A stretch of DNA of 20,568 bases from JBOGED01 sp050743205 (GCA_050743205.1 JBOGEA010000062.1:1-20568), one strand, 5' to 3'; shown: positions 1-7,344, counted from the first letter of the stretch. A program made the numbers and translations. The notes: a model not told the origin generated them from the sequence alone.

Positions 1-47
1 GTTGCGCGTGAGTCAAGTCTGGCGGGTCGGGTTGCACGCGTCGCGGT
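1..47. repeat. Direct repeat copy A (window left edge)
   Basis: These 47 bases recur in the same orientation at 20520-20568. The first 19 bases are identical, as is the block TTGCACGC; the rest differs by a few substitutions and two single-base indels. The copy starts at the window edge, so its left limit is unknown. There is no coding evidence here or in the rest of 1-264. It could be a dispersed repeat or the boundary of an element about 20.5 kb long. Confidence 0.75.
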
Positions 48-57
48 CACGTCGGGG

Positions 58-111
58 GAGGTTGTGTGCTGGATCGCGGCGGTATACCGCCGCGATCCAG
101 CACACAACCTC
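58..111. repeat. Perfect 54-bp palindrome with no spacer
   Basis: Positions 58-84 are the exact reverse complement of 85-111, centred on GGTA|TACC. The arms are 27 bp long without a mismatch, and symmetry breaks immediately outside (57 and 112). As DNA this could extrude a cruciform; as RNA it would be a very strong hairpin. It lies about 150 bp upstream of the transglycosylase gene and about 10 bp after terminal repeat copy A. It is too long and perfect for an ordinary operator. A terminator, recombination or replication site, or mobile-element structure are alternatives I cannot separate. Confidence 0.9.
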
Positions 112-264
112 GGTCAACCCGCGCGCTGCCGTCCCTCCCGTCCATGACGCGTCGGGGCGGGGCACAGCCCCGTTAGCCGTTGAGGTTCGGCTCAGGGCCA
201 CTGAAGCCGCGCTTCGGGCTTCGCGGTTCGCGGGGCGGGCCTTTGCGGTTCGTTTTCTGGGTGT

Positions 265-1329
265 GTGCTGGTGAGCGCGCCGGTTCTTGATCGGCCCAGC
301 GTCTCGCCGAGTGGTTTTGACCCGGGCCAGGGGCCGCGGATTGCTCGGCGGGCTCTGCTGGTCGGCGGGGCGGTTGCCGTCGGTGGGTTCGTCACGTTTG
401 TTGCGGCCTCGGGCGCGGTGATCCGGGCGCTGTCAACGCTCGGCGGTGGGGTCGGGACCGCGCAGCCGACCGAACTCGCCCTGTCGGAGATCCCCGCGGA
501 GTACCTGCAGCTGTACATGACCTCCGCGGAGCGCTGGTGTCCTGGCCTGTCGTGGACCGTGCTGGCCGCGATCGGCTGGGTCGAGACCAGGCACGGATCC
601 CACCCGACGATGATCTCGTCGGTCGGCGCGCAGGGCCCGATGCAGTTCATGCCAGCGACGTGGGCCCGCTACGGCATCGACGCGGACGGCGACGGCGTCG
701 CCAACGTGTGGAGTCCCGCCGACGCGATCGCGGGCGCGGCCAACTACCTGTGCGCCAGCGGCGCCGGCGACCCCGCCACCCTGCGCCAGGCCATCTGGCA
801 CTACAACCACGACTGGGACTACGTCGACACCGTCCTCGCCAAGGCCGCCGAATACGGCGCCGCGCTCGCGACCGGCCTGCCGATCACGATCGCCGGCGTC
901 ACCGGCAGCCCCGCCGCTCTGCTGGCCAACCCGCGCGTCACCATGCCCGCCCGGGTCGCCGCCGACCTCACCGACCCGCGCATGGACCCCCGCGTCATCG
1001 GCGTGCTCGAGGCCATCGCTCAGGCTCACACCTACAACATCGTCGTGCTCGCCACCGGCCACAGCCTGTGTGTCGGCGGCGGCAACCGCGCCCCCTGCCG
1101 GGTCAGCAACCACGCCTTGTACCGCGCCGCGGACATCTCCCCCGTCGACGGCGCCACCGTCAGCAGCGGCAACCAGGGCGCTCTCGCGATCGTCCAGTGG
1201 CTCGCATCCCTCCAAGGCCCCCTCCGCCCCTCCGAGGTCGGCAGCCCCTGGCGCCTCCCCTCCCCCGGCCACTTCACCGACCGCTTCCACCAACGCCACA
1301 TCCACATCGGCTACGGCCCCATCCGCTGA
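265..1329 (+). CDS. Membrane-anchored lytic transglycosylase with C-terminal M15-like peptidase domain
   Basis: The product (354 aa) should act on cell-wall peptidoglycan outside the membrane. Residues about 27-53 form one basic-flanked hydrophobic anchor (IARRALLVGG start). Residues about 85-195 are an SLT-type transglycosylase domain, with putative catalytic Glu107 in GWVETRHG, followed by GAQGPMQFMPATW and a later AIWHYNHD segment. Residues about 243-352 resemble M15/DD-carboxypeptidase folds: SNHALYRAAD supplies His283 and Asp290, and HQRHIHIG supplies His347, matching the SxHxxGxAxD and HxH zinc-ligand pattern, except that Arg replaces the usual Gly. So one chain could cut both glycan and peptide. 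The start is GTG 265 or GTG 271; neither has a clear Shine-Dalgarno. Such fused wall hydrolases occur in conjugation and phage systems, but no transfer genes are visible here. Confidence 0.85.
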   Translation: MLVSAPVLDRPSVSPSGFDPGQGPRIARRALLVGGAVAVGGFVTFVAASGAVIRALSTLGGGVGTAQPTELALSEIPAEYLQLYMTSAERWCPGLSWTVLAAIGWVETRHGSHPTMISSVGAQGPMQFMPATWARYGIDADGDGVANVWSPADAIAGAANYLCASGAGDPATLRQAIWHYNHDWDYVDTVLAKAAEYGAALATGLPITIAGVTGSPAALLANPRVTMPARVAADLTDPRMDPRVIGVLEAIAQAHTYNIVVLATGHSLCVGGGNRAPCRVSNHALYRAADISPVDGATVSSGNQGALAIVQWLASLQGPLRPSEVGSPWRLPSPGHFTDRFHQRHIHIGYGPIR

Positions 1330-1423
1330 GCTGCGTCACGGCCCTGAGCCCACCAGCCACGCCTCACAGCCGCATCGGCCTGTTACAGGATCAGGTGCCC
1401 TTGGGGCCAGCCACACACTGCGG

Positions 1424-1513
1424 TTTTCCTCCGTATTCGCCAGGATTGCCGCATCGCTTGAGTGGCCCGACTGGCGGGCCCGTGAGGTTTCGTAACAGAC
1501 TCCATCCGGCGGA
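1424..1513. repeat. Dispersed repeat copy 1 with internal hairpin
   Basis: This stretch matches 3333-3426 in the same orientation. Shared blocks include TATTCGCCAGGATTGC, CGGGCCCGTGAG and AACAG. It contains an inverted repeat GGCCCG (1464-1469) / CGGGCC (1475-1480), and the hairpin is kept in the other copy despite base changes. CTGTTAC at about 1380 and GTAACAG at about 1491 form a short inverted pair around it. It occupies most of the non-coding 1330-1637 interval, where I see no gene. It is probably a MITE-like or structured-RNA repeat; no transposase is nearby. Confidence 0.7.
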
Positions 1514-1637
1514 AACCGCGGGAGTCCTGGAACCAGCCTCACCGCAGGGGACACACGCGACCTCGCTGACCGCACCCCACGGCACGACCTGTGCGCCTCC
1601 GTCCCACCCGCCCCTGACTCGTCGAGCCGTAGCGCCT

Positions 1638-2585
1638 TCAGTTGGCCAGCGCGAGGCGCTCGTCCAGCTCGACGACCGGGGCCAGCGTCCGCCATGGCCG
1701 GGGGAAGGCCGTGCGTGCCCTGCGGATCTCGGAGATCCCGAGGCCGTGCGCGTCGGCCTCGTTCAGCCCCGCCATGGCCGAGGCGCAAGTGCGGTCAGGG
1801 TCGCCCAGCGCGACGCACGCATCCGTCATGTCCACCCGCAGACTGAAGCGGCGGAGCGGCGCGGTCGTGCCGTTCACGGCGACGTCGAAGCGCTCCACCG
1901 CATCGGCCGGGCGGCCCAGCCCCAGCAGTCGCTTCCCGGCGAACACCTCAAGGCGCACGCCGTCCCAACCGCTGAGCATTCCGTGGGCAGACCAAAAACC
2001 CCAGCCGGGGTCGTCGCGGCGGGCGCGGGCGGCGGCGGTCCGCGCCTGCTCCAGCAGACGCCCGGAGCCGAGGTCGTCGCCCACAGCCGCGCGATCAACA
2101 GCAAGGTAGGCGAACACCAATGCCTGCCCCTCAGGTGGAAGGAGCAGATGCAGCGCGGCGGCGGCCTCCATCCATTCCAGCGCTGCGGCCGGGTTCGGCT
2201 TGGGGCCATGATGTGGTGTGTATGCGTGGCTGGCGAGCGCGAACGCCTCCAGCCGGCGGTCCCCAGCTTGACGCGCCAGCCGCAGCGCCGCGGCGAACCA
2301 GGCGTCGGCCTGGTCGAACCGGTCCGCGACGCCGTGGCCGTGGCCGACCAGGCACGCCTGGTCGGCGACGACGGCCTCGAGACGTGTCCTGACCTGGGGG
2401 GTCAGCGAGGCGCGTTTGAGCAGATCCAGCAGCGTATGGGTGTGCGCCTCGGCCGCTTGCAGCACCCGCGGGCCTGGTGTGCGCTGATGCATGGTGGTCA
2501 GGGGGGCGCACACGAGGCGAAGAGCCGCGGATCCCCACCATGCTCCCCACCGGCTGCGATTCAGAGCACCCGAGGCCTCGTCCAA
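1638..2585 (-). CDS. TPR protein, probable headless remnant of an actinobacterial HTH-TPR regulator
   Basis: The frame gives up to 315 aa of helical, Ala/Leu/Arg-rich sequence built like tetratricopeptide repeats (for example RFDQADAWFAAALRLARQAGDRRLEAFALASHAYT, residues about 90-124). It ends in WRTLAPVVELDERLALAN. That ending and the repeat style are typical of the C-terminal half of Streptomyces-type XRE/TPR regulators. The N-terminal helix-turn-helix expected in that family is absent: immediately upstream is the end of an unrelated synthetase remnant. Start codons at 2585 and 2492 are possible and neither has a convincing ribosome site. I infer a 5'-truncated, probably non-functional regulator; it could still be a free-standing TPR protein. 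Confidence 0.6.
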   Translation of the reverse strand: MDEASGALNRSRWGAWWGSAALRLVCAPLTTMHQRTPGPRVLQAAEAHTHTLLDLLKRASLTPQVRTRLEAVVADQACLVGHGHGVADRFDQADAWFAAALRLARQAGDRRLEAFALASHAYTPHHGPKPNPAAALEWMEAAAALHLLLPPEGQALVFAYLAVDRAAVGDDLGSGRLLEQARTAAARARRDDPGWGFWSAHGMLSGWDGVRLEVFAGKRLLGLGRPADAVERFDVAVNGTTAPLRRFSLRVDMTDACVALGDPDRTCASAMAGLNEADAHGLGISEIRRARTAFPRPWRTLAPVVELDERLALAN

Positions 2586-2686
2586 CCCCTGCGTCCATCG
2601 ACCGCTTCGACGGCCCCCGGGGAGGATCCACTCGTGGGCCGCGGGCGGTTACGTCCATCGGCCCGTCGCGTAGGTGTTGGCGATGC

Positions 2687-2890
2687 CCCCAGCCGCTCGC
2701 GCAACTGGTGGCGCCGGACCTTGCCGGTGCCGGTCCGGGGGACAGATGAGGACCAGCGGCTCAGTGAATGGCGGCAGGTCCTCGATGGCGGCCTGCCCCA
2801 GGCGTCGTCGTCGAGGTGGCCGTCGCCGGTGATCACGACGGGCAGCGGCAGCCGGCCGGGCGTGCCCAGCACGACGCATTCGACCACCTC
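2687..2890 (-). pseudogene. C-terminal fragment of an AMP-dependent acyl-CoA synthetase/ligase, frameshifted
   Basis: Three minus-strand pieces in alternating frames join into one recognisable tail. The first is PEVVECVVLGTP through GHLDDDAWGR (2890-2792). A second frame gives AIEDLPPFTEPLVLI (about 2795-2739). The first frame returns with VPRTGTGKVRRHQLRERLG (2743-2687). The last piece is the A10 motif (PxTxxGK) that carries the catalytic lysine of ANL-superfamily adenylating enzymes. About 80% of a normal synthetase is missing upstream; I could not find it in any minus frame up to 3060. This is a dead gene remnant, and its two frame changes show age rather than a single error. Confidence 0.65.
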
Positions 2891-3224
2891 GGGCCGTGAG
2901 GTGCCGGCGCTCGTCCTCGGGCACGTTCGCGCGTAGGCCCAGAGCCGCAGGAGCCGGTGATCACGCACGGCGCCGTGCCGCGGGTGGCCAACAGCAGGCA
3001 CACCAGCGGCGCCGTCGCCGACCGTTCCCCCCGCAGGAAGAACGGCCTCGAATCCAGACCTCCTGACCCAGGGGGATGAATGTGCTGGTAGAGGGGGTGA
3101 GTTCTCCGCCTTCTGTCAGCTCTGTGCGTGTATTAGCGCGGTGGCTGTGGGCGGTTCGCCGCACCTGCGCGTAAGACGGTTCGGCGAGGGCCGTATGCCT
3201 GGGCTGCCGCGTCAGCTGTAGCTG

Positions 3225-3324
3225 GGATGAAAATAGGCCAAAGGAGCGAACGACAAAACCGCCGCAGCGCCGCTGCGCTCGGCTGCGGCGATTTTCATCC
3301 GCCTACGGGTGGGCCGCAAGGCCC
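3225..3324. other. Cluster of nested and adjacent hairpins (possible structured RNA)
   Basis: An outer 10-bp inverted repeat, GGATGAAAAT (3225-3234) / ATTTTCATCC (3291-3300), encloses an inner 8-bp stem, GCCGCAGC (3261-3268) / GCTGCGGC (3282-3289). Eleven bases later a GGGCC-GCAA-GGCCC hairpin (3311-3324) has a GNRA-type tetraloop. Dispersed repeat copy 2 starts just after. There is no plausible gene here. The arrangement suggests a folded transcript or part of a mobile element; the function is unknown. Confidence 0.5.
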
Positions 3325-3332
3325 ATGGGATG

Positions 3333-3426
3333 CTTTCCTTCATATTCGCCAGGATTGCTGCATCTTTGGCTCGAGTGCCCGACTGTCGGGCCCGTGAGAT
3401 TTTGCAACAGGCTCGTTCCGACGGAA
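3333..3426. repeat. Dispersed repeat copy 2 with conserved hairpin
   Basis: This is the second copy of the repeat at 1424-1513. It carries a perfect 7-bp inverted repeat, GCCCGAC (3377-3383) / GTCGGGC (3385-3391), at the same place as the weaker stem in copy 1. Conservation of the hairpin with changed bases argues that the structure matters or that both derive from one mobile ancestor. Confidence 0.7.
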
Positions 3427-3914
3427 AGCTGCAGTCGAGCCCCCGGCACGGCGGCACCGCACCGATTATCGCGCCGTGTCCGGAGAACTGGAATCCTGCG
3501 CAGCGTGGTCGGGAGCCTCAGCATCAGACAAGCGGGGAGCATTCATCACATCCGCTCCAAAACGACGCGTGTGTCCGGCTGTGGCGGCGGCATGCAGGGC
3601 CGCGAGACTCTCACGGCTTTCCGCGGCCCGCTCATTTTCCAGATAGTGGTAAGACGTTTCCGAACCCGTCATCGGTGAACCGCTGCCCCATGTGGTAGGG
3701 CAAAGACTCCCCGAACGGTCAAACCACGGTTATCCACTTCCTTCACTCCCCCCTTGTTCCACCATATGGAAGCGCTTACTCTTATCCGTGCAGCGTCTTC
3801 CAGTTACCGTGAGCGCCAACCGCCATATCGGTGAGATCCACTGGGGGTCGTGCGCAGCGCGACGGCGCTTTACGTGCAGAAACAGCGCTGAGATGAATCA
3901 ATTGCGGAGGAAGA
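3427..3914. other. Gene-poor stretch upstream of the dehydrogenase
   Basis: I see no convincing gene here. A 68-codon minus-strand frame at 3466-3672 (starting MTGSETSYHYLENERAAES) is open but has no recognised domain. It could be an eroded gene start or chance. From about 3700 the base composition becomes less GC-rich than the neighbouring genes, as expected of a regulatory region ahead of 3915. Confidence 0.4.
3768..3781. promoter_or_regulatory. LacI/GalR-family-like operator
   Basis: The 14-base site TGGAAGCGCTTACT has a perfect palindromic core AAGCGCTT. It resembles the CG-centred operators of LacI-family repressors (catabolite-type consensus TGWAANCGNTNWCA) with two mismatches. It is 134 bp upstream of the dehydrogenase start, in a promoter-like AT-richer patch. 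No LacI-family gene is in the window, so any regulator would act from elsewhere. Confidence 0.3.
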
Positions 3915-5144
3915 ATGCGTTACATGAGCCCTGCGCCATGGACGAGCGGGCCAGGCGGCGTCGCGAGCAAACCCATCAGATCACCCCAGCCAGCCACACC
4001 GAAGAAGGGTCGGATCTTCATGCAACAGGGGGCGCCAACTCCACTGCGGCCAGCCGTCCGCGTGGACTATGAGGAGCTGTGCGTATTCGTCGCGCGGGTG
4101 TTCGCGGGGCGCGGGGTCCCAGCCGGCCGGGCGCGAGCGGCCGCCGAGGCGCTGTGCTACGGCGACCTCACCGGCCTGCGCTCGCACGGTCTGGTCAACC
4201 TGACCCGGCTGTACCTGCCGCTGTTCGACCAGGCGCGGGTCGACCCGCGCGCCGAGCCCCAGGTGATCGCCGACCGCGGCGCCGCCGTGCTGCTCGACGC
4301 CCGCCGCGCCTTGGGGCTGTGGGCCGCCAGTGAGGCCATGGACATGGCGGTCGAGCGCGCCGCTGGGTACGGCATCGGCATGATCTCGGTGCGCGACGCC
4401 ACCCACTTGGGGTGCGCCGGCCACCACGCCGCCCGGGCCGTCCAGCGCGACATGGTGGGCATCGTCGCGTCCAACCGCGACCGCCAGCGCATCGCCCGGC
4501 CGCCGGGCGGGCGGGTCGCGATGCTCGGCGCCAACCCGCTCAGCATCGCCGTGCCAGCCGGCGGCCACCACCCCTTCGTCCTGGACATGAGCACGACCGC
4601 GGCGCCGACCGGCCGGATCCGGGCCGCGGCCCGAGCCGGGCAGCGGGTGCCGGAGGGCTGGCTGGCCGACGACCAGGGCAACCCCGTCACCGATCCGGCG
4701 GCCTCAGGGGACGCCCATCTGCTGTGGCTGGGCGGCTCCGGCTCGAGCGCCTCCAAAGGGTTCGGGCTGGGCCTGCTGGTGGAGGTGCTCGCCGCGCTCG
4801 TGCCCGGGGCCGGCCTGGGCCCAGCCCCGGAGGCGCTGGCGGGCGACGGCGGGCCGTCGGGGCGCGACGACGACATCGGCGTTCTGGTCGTCGCCATCGC
4901 GCCGAGCGCGCTCCGCTCGGGTGAGGACTTCCGCCACGACGCGCAGACGCTGTTCGGGACCCTGCTCGCCTGCCCGCCGGTGGGCGACGGCGCCCCCGTG
5001 CGCTACCCCGGCTGGCATGAGGCGGAGCGAGCGCGAGCCCACCGTCGCGACGGCGTCCCGCTGGCCTCACCGCTCTACCAGGAGCTGTCCGACGTCGCCA
5101 GCGCGATGGCCCTGCCGATGCCCCCACCGATCGCAGGCACGTGA
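3915..5144 (+). CDS. Ldh2/malate-lactate dehydrogenase family NAD(P)-dependent oxidoreductase
   Basis: The protein (409 aa) belongs to the Ldh2 fold (malate, L-lactate, ureidoglycolate or sulfolactate dehydrogenases), cytosolic enzymes interconverting 2-hydroxy and 2-oxo acids. Visible signatures are DLTGLRSHGLVNL (residues 84-96, the usual Ser-His-Gly around the catalytic His91), ATHLGCAGHHA (162-172), LGANPLSIAVPAGG (204-217), LDMSTTAAPTGRI (223-235) and SKGFGLGLLVEVLAAL (280-295). Start: ATG 3915 follows GGAGG by four bases; ATG 4020 would remove a poorly structured 35-residue leader but has a weaker ribosome site. Family homology begins near VDYEEL (residue 50). The substrate cannot be told from sequence. 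It is alone on its strand with a hairpin after the stop and a possible LacI-type operator upstream, suggesting carbon-source control. Confidence 0.85.
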   Translation: MRYMSPAPWTSGPGGVASKPIRSPQPATPKKGRIFMQQGAPTPLRPAVRVDYEELCVFVARVFAGRGVPAGRARAAAEALCYGDLTGLRSHGLVNLTRLYLPLFDQARVDPRAEPQVIADRGAAVLLDARRALGLWAASEAMDMAVERAAGYGIGMISVRDATHLGCAGHHAARAVQRDMVGIVASNRDRQRIARPPGGRVAMLGANPLSIAVPAGGHHPFVLDMSTTAAPTGRIRAAARAGQRVPEGWLADDQGNPVTDPAASGDAHLLWLGGSGSSASKGFGLGLLVEVLAALVPGAGLGPAPEALAGDGGPSGRDDDIGVLVVAIAPSALRSGEDFRHDAQTLFGTLLACPPVGDGAPVRYPGWHEAERARAHRRDGVPLASPLYQELSDVASAMALPMPPPIAGT

Positions 5145-5159
5145 AGCCTCCACCGCGAG

Positions 5160-5191
5160 CGTGTGTGAGAACTCCGCGATTCTCACACACG
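5160..5191 (+). terminator. Hairpin after the dehydrogenase gene
   Basis: A perfect 11-bp inverted repeat, GTGTGTGAGAA (5161-5171) / TTCTCACACAC (5180-5190), extended by one further C-G pair, has an 8-base loop and starts 16 bases after the dehydrogenase stop. There is no T-run, which is common for actinobacterial terminators. Because it precedes the next gene by about 90 bp, a regulator-binding palindrome is also possible. Confidence 0.55.
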
Positions 5192-5283
5192 TGCTTGGGT
5201 CGGAACGCCTGATGTGCTTGGAGCCAGCCATCCGGCCTGCTGTACTCGTAGCCACACGGCTCGGCGAGGTGAGAGGACACCGG

Positions 5284-5496
5284 ATGATCGCTGCGATGGC
5301 TGCATCGGCCCCCACACCGGCTGACGACCTCACCATCCCCATCCTGCTGCTGGGCGTGGCGATCGGTCTTGTGGTGGGGTTCTGGGCTGGTCGGCGGTGG
5401 GCGGAGCGGGGCAGGGCCCGGTTCGACGGCAGTAAGGCGATGGAGGCTCGGCAGAACTACCGCGGCATGGGTCCCTTCTGGCCGTTCAACAAGTAG
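5284..5496 (+). CDS. Small single-pass membrane protein, unknown function
   Basis: The frame encodes 70 aa. Residues about 17-36 (LTIPILLLGVAIGLVVGFWA) form one transmembrane helix, preceded by a short Ala/Pro-rich outside segment and followed by a basic tail (GRRWAERGRARF), which predicts a cytoplasmic C-terminus ending in WPFNK. AGAGGA lies six bases before the ATG, supporting this start over longer frames. The stop is 23 bp from the convergent EAL-protein stop. I do not recognise the family. It could be transcribed alone or by read-through from the dehydrogenase. Confidence 0.6.
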   Translation: MIAAMAASAPTPADDLTIPILLLGVAIGLVVGFWAGRRWAERGRARFDGSKAMEARQNYRGMGPFWPFNK

Positions 5497-5519
5497 GGGC
5501 GGCCGGGCGGTTGCTCGCC

Positions 5520-7172
5520 TCAGTAGGGCGGGGGGATGGCTGGCTGATGGCTGATGGGGACGGGGCGGCCGAGGAGGTAGCCCTGGGCGAGGGGGACGCG
5601 GAGGTCGGACAGGATGGCGAGTTCGGCCTCGGTTTCGACGCCTTCGGCGATCAGGGTGGAGCCGGTGCGGGAGGTGAAGTGCTCGAGGCCGGCGACCAGT
5701 GCTTGGCGGGCGGGGTCGGTGTCGATGTCGCGGACCCAGGAGCGGTCGAGTTTGACGAAGTCGGGGCGCAGGGACAGGACGTGGTTGAGGCAGGCGTAGC
5801 CGGTGCCCGCATCGTCGATCGACAGCTGCACGGCCGAGCCCAGACGGTCCACGGCGGCGCGGATGGCGGGGTAGTCGTCGATCGGGTCGTGCTCGGTCAG
5901 CTCGAGGACGAGGGGGCGTGGGGTCGACCGCATCGCGCGGACCAGGTGCTCGCCCTGGAGCAGGAACGACGGCGAGACGTTCAGCGACAGCCACGCCCCG
6001 TCGGGCAGTGGGGCGCAGCTGTGGATGGCGGCGTTGACGGTCGCGGCCTCGATCTGCAGGCCCAGCCCGACCTGTGCGGCTTCGGCAAAGCGAGGCTCGG
6101 CGGGCGCGCCGTCGGTGAAGCGGGTCAGAGCCTCATAGCCGACCACGCTGCCGGTCTCGACATCGTGGATGGGTTGGAAGACCGGGCGGAACGCGCCGCC
6201 GTCCAGAACCCACTCCAGCTCCGCTCGCGCGCTGCAGGCCAGCCCCCACTCCTCCAGCGCGGACGCCAGCAGCGCTGAGGCGACGGCGGCGAAGTCCACC
6301 GCGGCGGAGAGTTGCCGCACGCGAGCGTGGGCGGCCTGCGCTCCCGGCGAGCCGTGCCCGGCGGGGGGACAGCCCTCCGTCCCCCTGCCCGCGATCACGA
6401 GCAGCCCCACGAGCGCTCCCCGGCTCCGCAGCGGTGCGTACGCCGTGTACAGGGCAGTGGGATCGGCGGGGATCCAGACCTCATCGTGATCCGTTCGATC
6501 CGTGATCCAAGGCCCATCCTCGGCGCGCTCACGCAGCATACGGGCGACGTGACGCGGAAGCGGCCAGCCGGTGGTCACAGAGAGGTGGCCGCTGACCGCC
6601 AACGGCAGCGCCTCGTATTCGCCCGCGAATGCCACGACCGCTGCGCTGGCCAGCCCGCAGACGCGGGTGAGCTGGTGGCAGAGACCGGCGGCGGTCAGTT
6701 CGGGAGCCGCCTCGACCCGGACGCGGCGGAGCAGGTCGGTGACCATGGTGTGGTCGTGAACCTGCTCCTCGACGACCTCGAGCCACGCCTCGTGCATCCG
6801 CAGGTGCGCCCTGGCCAGGGCGACGACCTCGTCGGGATCGGCAGGCTTTGCAAGATAGTCGCTGGCGCCTGCATCCAGCCCAGCCGCCCGGTCCGCGGCT
6901 GACGCCGAGGCGGTGATGAGCACGATCGGCAGCGTCTTGGGTGCCTGGTGGCGGCGGAGGGCGCGGAGCGCAGCCAGGCCCCCAGGCAGCTCGGCCTCCA
7001 GGAACACCGCGCCGATCGGGTACCGCGCGAGGAGATCGACCGCCTCCTCGCTGCTGCTCGCGTGCAGCGCGGGCAGGCCAGCACGCCGCAGCGCGCGGAT
7101 GACGAGATCTTCACTGGGCGCATGGCTGTCCACGACCAGCACGGCGCCTCCGGGGGTGGGGTGCACTCCCAC
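5520..7172 (-). CDS. REC-like / GAF-like / EAL protein, probable c-di-GMP phosphodiesterase
   Basis: This is a 550-aa cytosolic signalling protein. Residues about 8-125 form a receiver-type domain with Asp15 and Lys109 (YLAKPADP) kept, but the phospho-acceptor position is Glu59 (FLEAELPGG) and the second acidic-pocket residue is Ser16. Residues about 155-265 look like a GAF fold. Residues about 315-545 are an EAL domain with the metal and catalytic set present: Glu347 in GYEALTRF, Asn398 in SLNVSP, LELTE, Asp453-Asp454 in DDAGTGYACL, Lys474 in KLDRSW, Glu510 in AEGVE, Gln530 in QGYLLGRP. It should therefore hydrolyse c-di-GMP to pGpG. No GGDEF domain is present. GTG 7172 is chosen because GGAGG precedes it by eight bases; GTG 7193 lacks such a site. 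A promoter-like element lies just upstream. Confidence 0.88.
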   Translation of the reverse strand: MGVHPTPGGAVLVVDSHAPSEDLVIRALRRAGLPALHASSSEEAVDLLARYPIGAVFLEAELPGGLAALRALRRHQAPKTLPIVLITASASAADRAAGLDAGASDYLAKPADPDEVVALARAHLRMHEAWLEVVEEQVHDHTMVTDLLRRVRVEAAPELTAAGLCHQLTRVCGLASAAVVAFAGEYEALPLAVSGHLSVTTGWPLPRHVARMLRERAEDGPWITDRTDHDEVWIPADPTALYTAYAPLRSRGALVGLLVIAGRGTEGCPPAGHGSPGAQAAHARVRQLSAAVDFAAVASALLASALEEWGLACSARAELEWVLDGGAFRPVFQPIHDVETGSVVGYEALTRFTDGAPAEPRFAEAAQVGLGLQIEAATVNAAIHSCAPLPDGAWLSLNVSPSFLLQGEHLVRAMRSTPRPLVLELTEHDPIDDYPAIRAAVDRLGSAVQLSIDDAGTGYACLNHVLSLRPDFVKLDRSWVRDIDTDPARQALVAGLEHFTSRTGSTLIAEGVETEAELAILSDLRVPLAQGYLLGRPVPISHQPAIPPPY

Positions 7173-7216
7173 GGGCAGATCCTCCAGCTCCACCGGGAAA
7201 GCGGGGTTCGGCCATT

Positions 7217-7245
7217 ATTATCATGGAAACCCGCGATATAGGTAA
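7217..7245 (-). promoter_or_regulatory. Sigma-70-like promoter for the EAL gene
   Basis: On the minus strand TTACCT (7245-7240) and GATAAT (7222-7217) are separated by 17 bases. The -10 matches the consensus at five of six positions; the -35 is weak. Transcription would start near 7210 and give a leader of about 38 bases containing the GGAGG used by GTG 7172. The patch is strikingly AT-rich for this genome. Confidence 0.45.
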
Positions 7246-7310
7246 CAGCAGAGCGGAAAGAAGTTCCACGTTGTGGTCTGCGGTCGCGCGGATGCCGTGG
7301 GGGAGCAGAT

Positions 7311-7344
7311 CGGCCCCGGGGTCACCGAGTGACCGCCGGGGCCG
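7311..7344 (-). terminator. Strong hairpin terminator after sodN
   Basis: CGGCCCCGG (7311-7319) pairs with CCGGGGCCG (7336-7344), and directly inside it GGTCAC (7320-7325) pairs with GTGACC (7329-7334). The result is a 15-bp stem with one bulged base and a three-base loop. It begins 21 bases beyond the sodN stop. No T-run follows on the minus strand. Confidence 0.7.

Noticed and set aside
537..2936. Very long plus-strand frame overlapping the transglycosylase and beyond
   Set aside because: It is Arg/Pro/His-rich, typical of an out-of-frame reading of GC-rich DNA, and crosses a real gene, a repeat and antisense remnants.
3466..3672. Small minus-strand gene (68 aa) resembling the start of a methyltransferase
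   Set aside because: Similarity is only a vague impression, no motif can be named and no ribosome site is present.
4687..5994. Long minus-strand frame opposite the dehydrogenase and small membrane protein
   Set aside because: Low-complexity Arg/Pro/Ala composition and overlap with two well-supported genes; a shadow frame.
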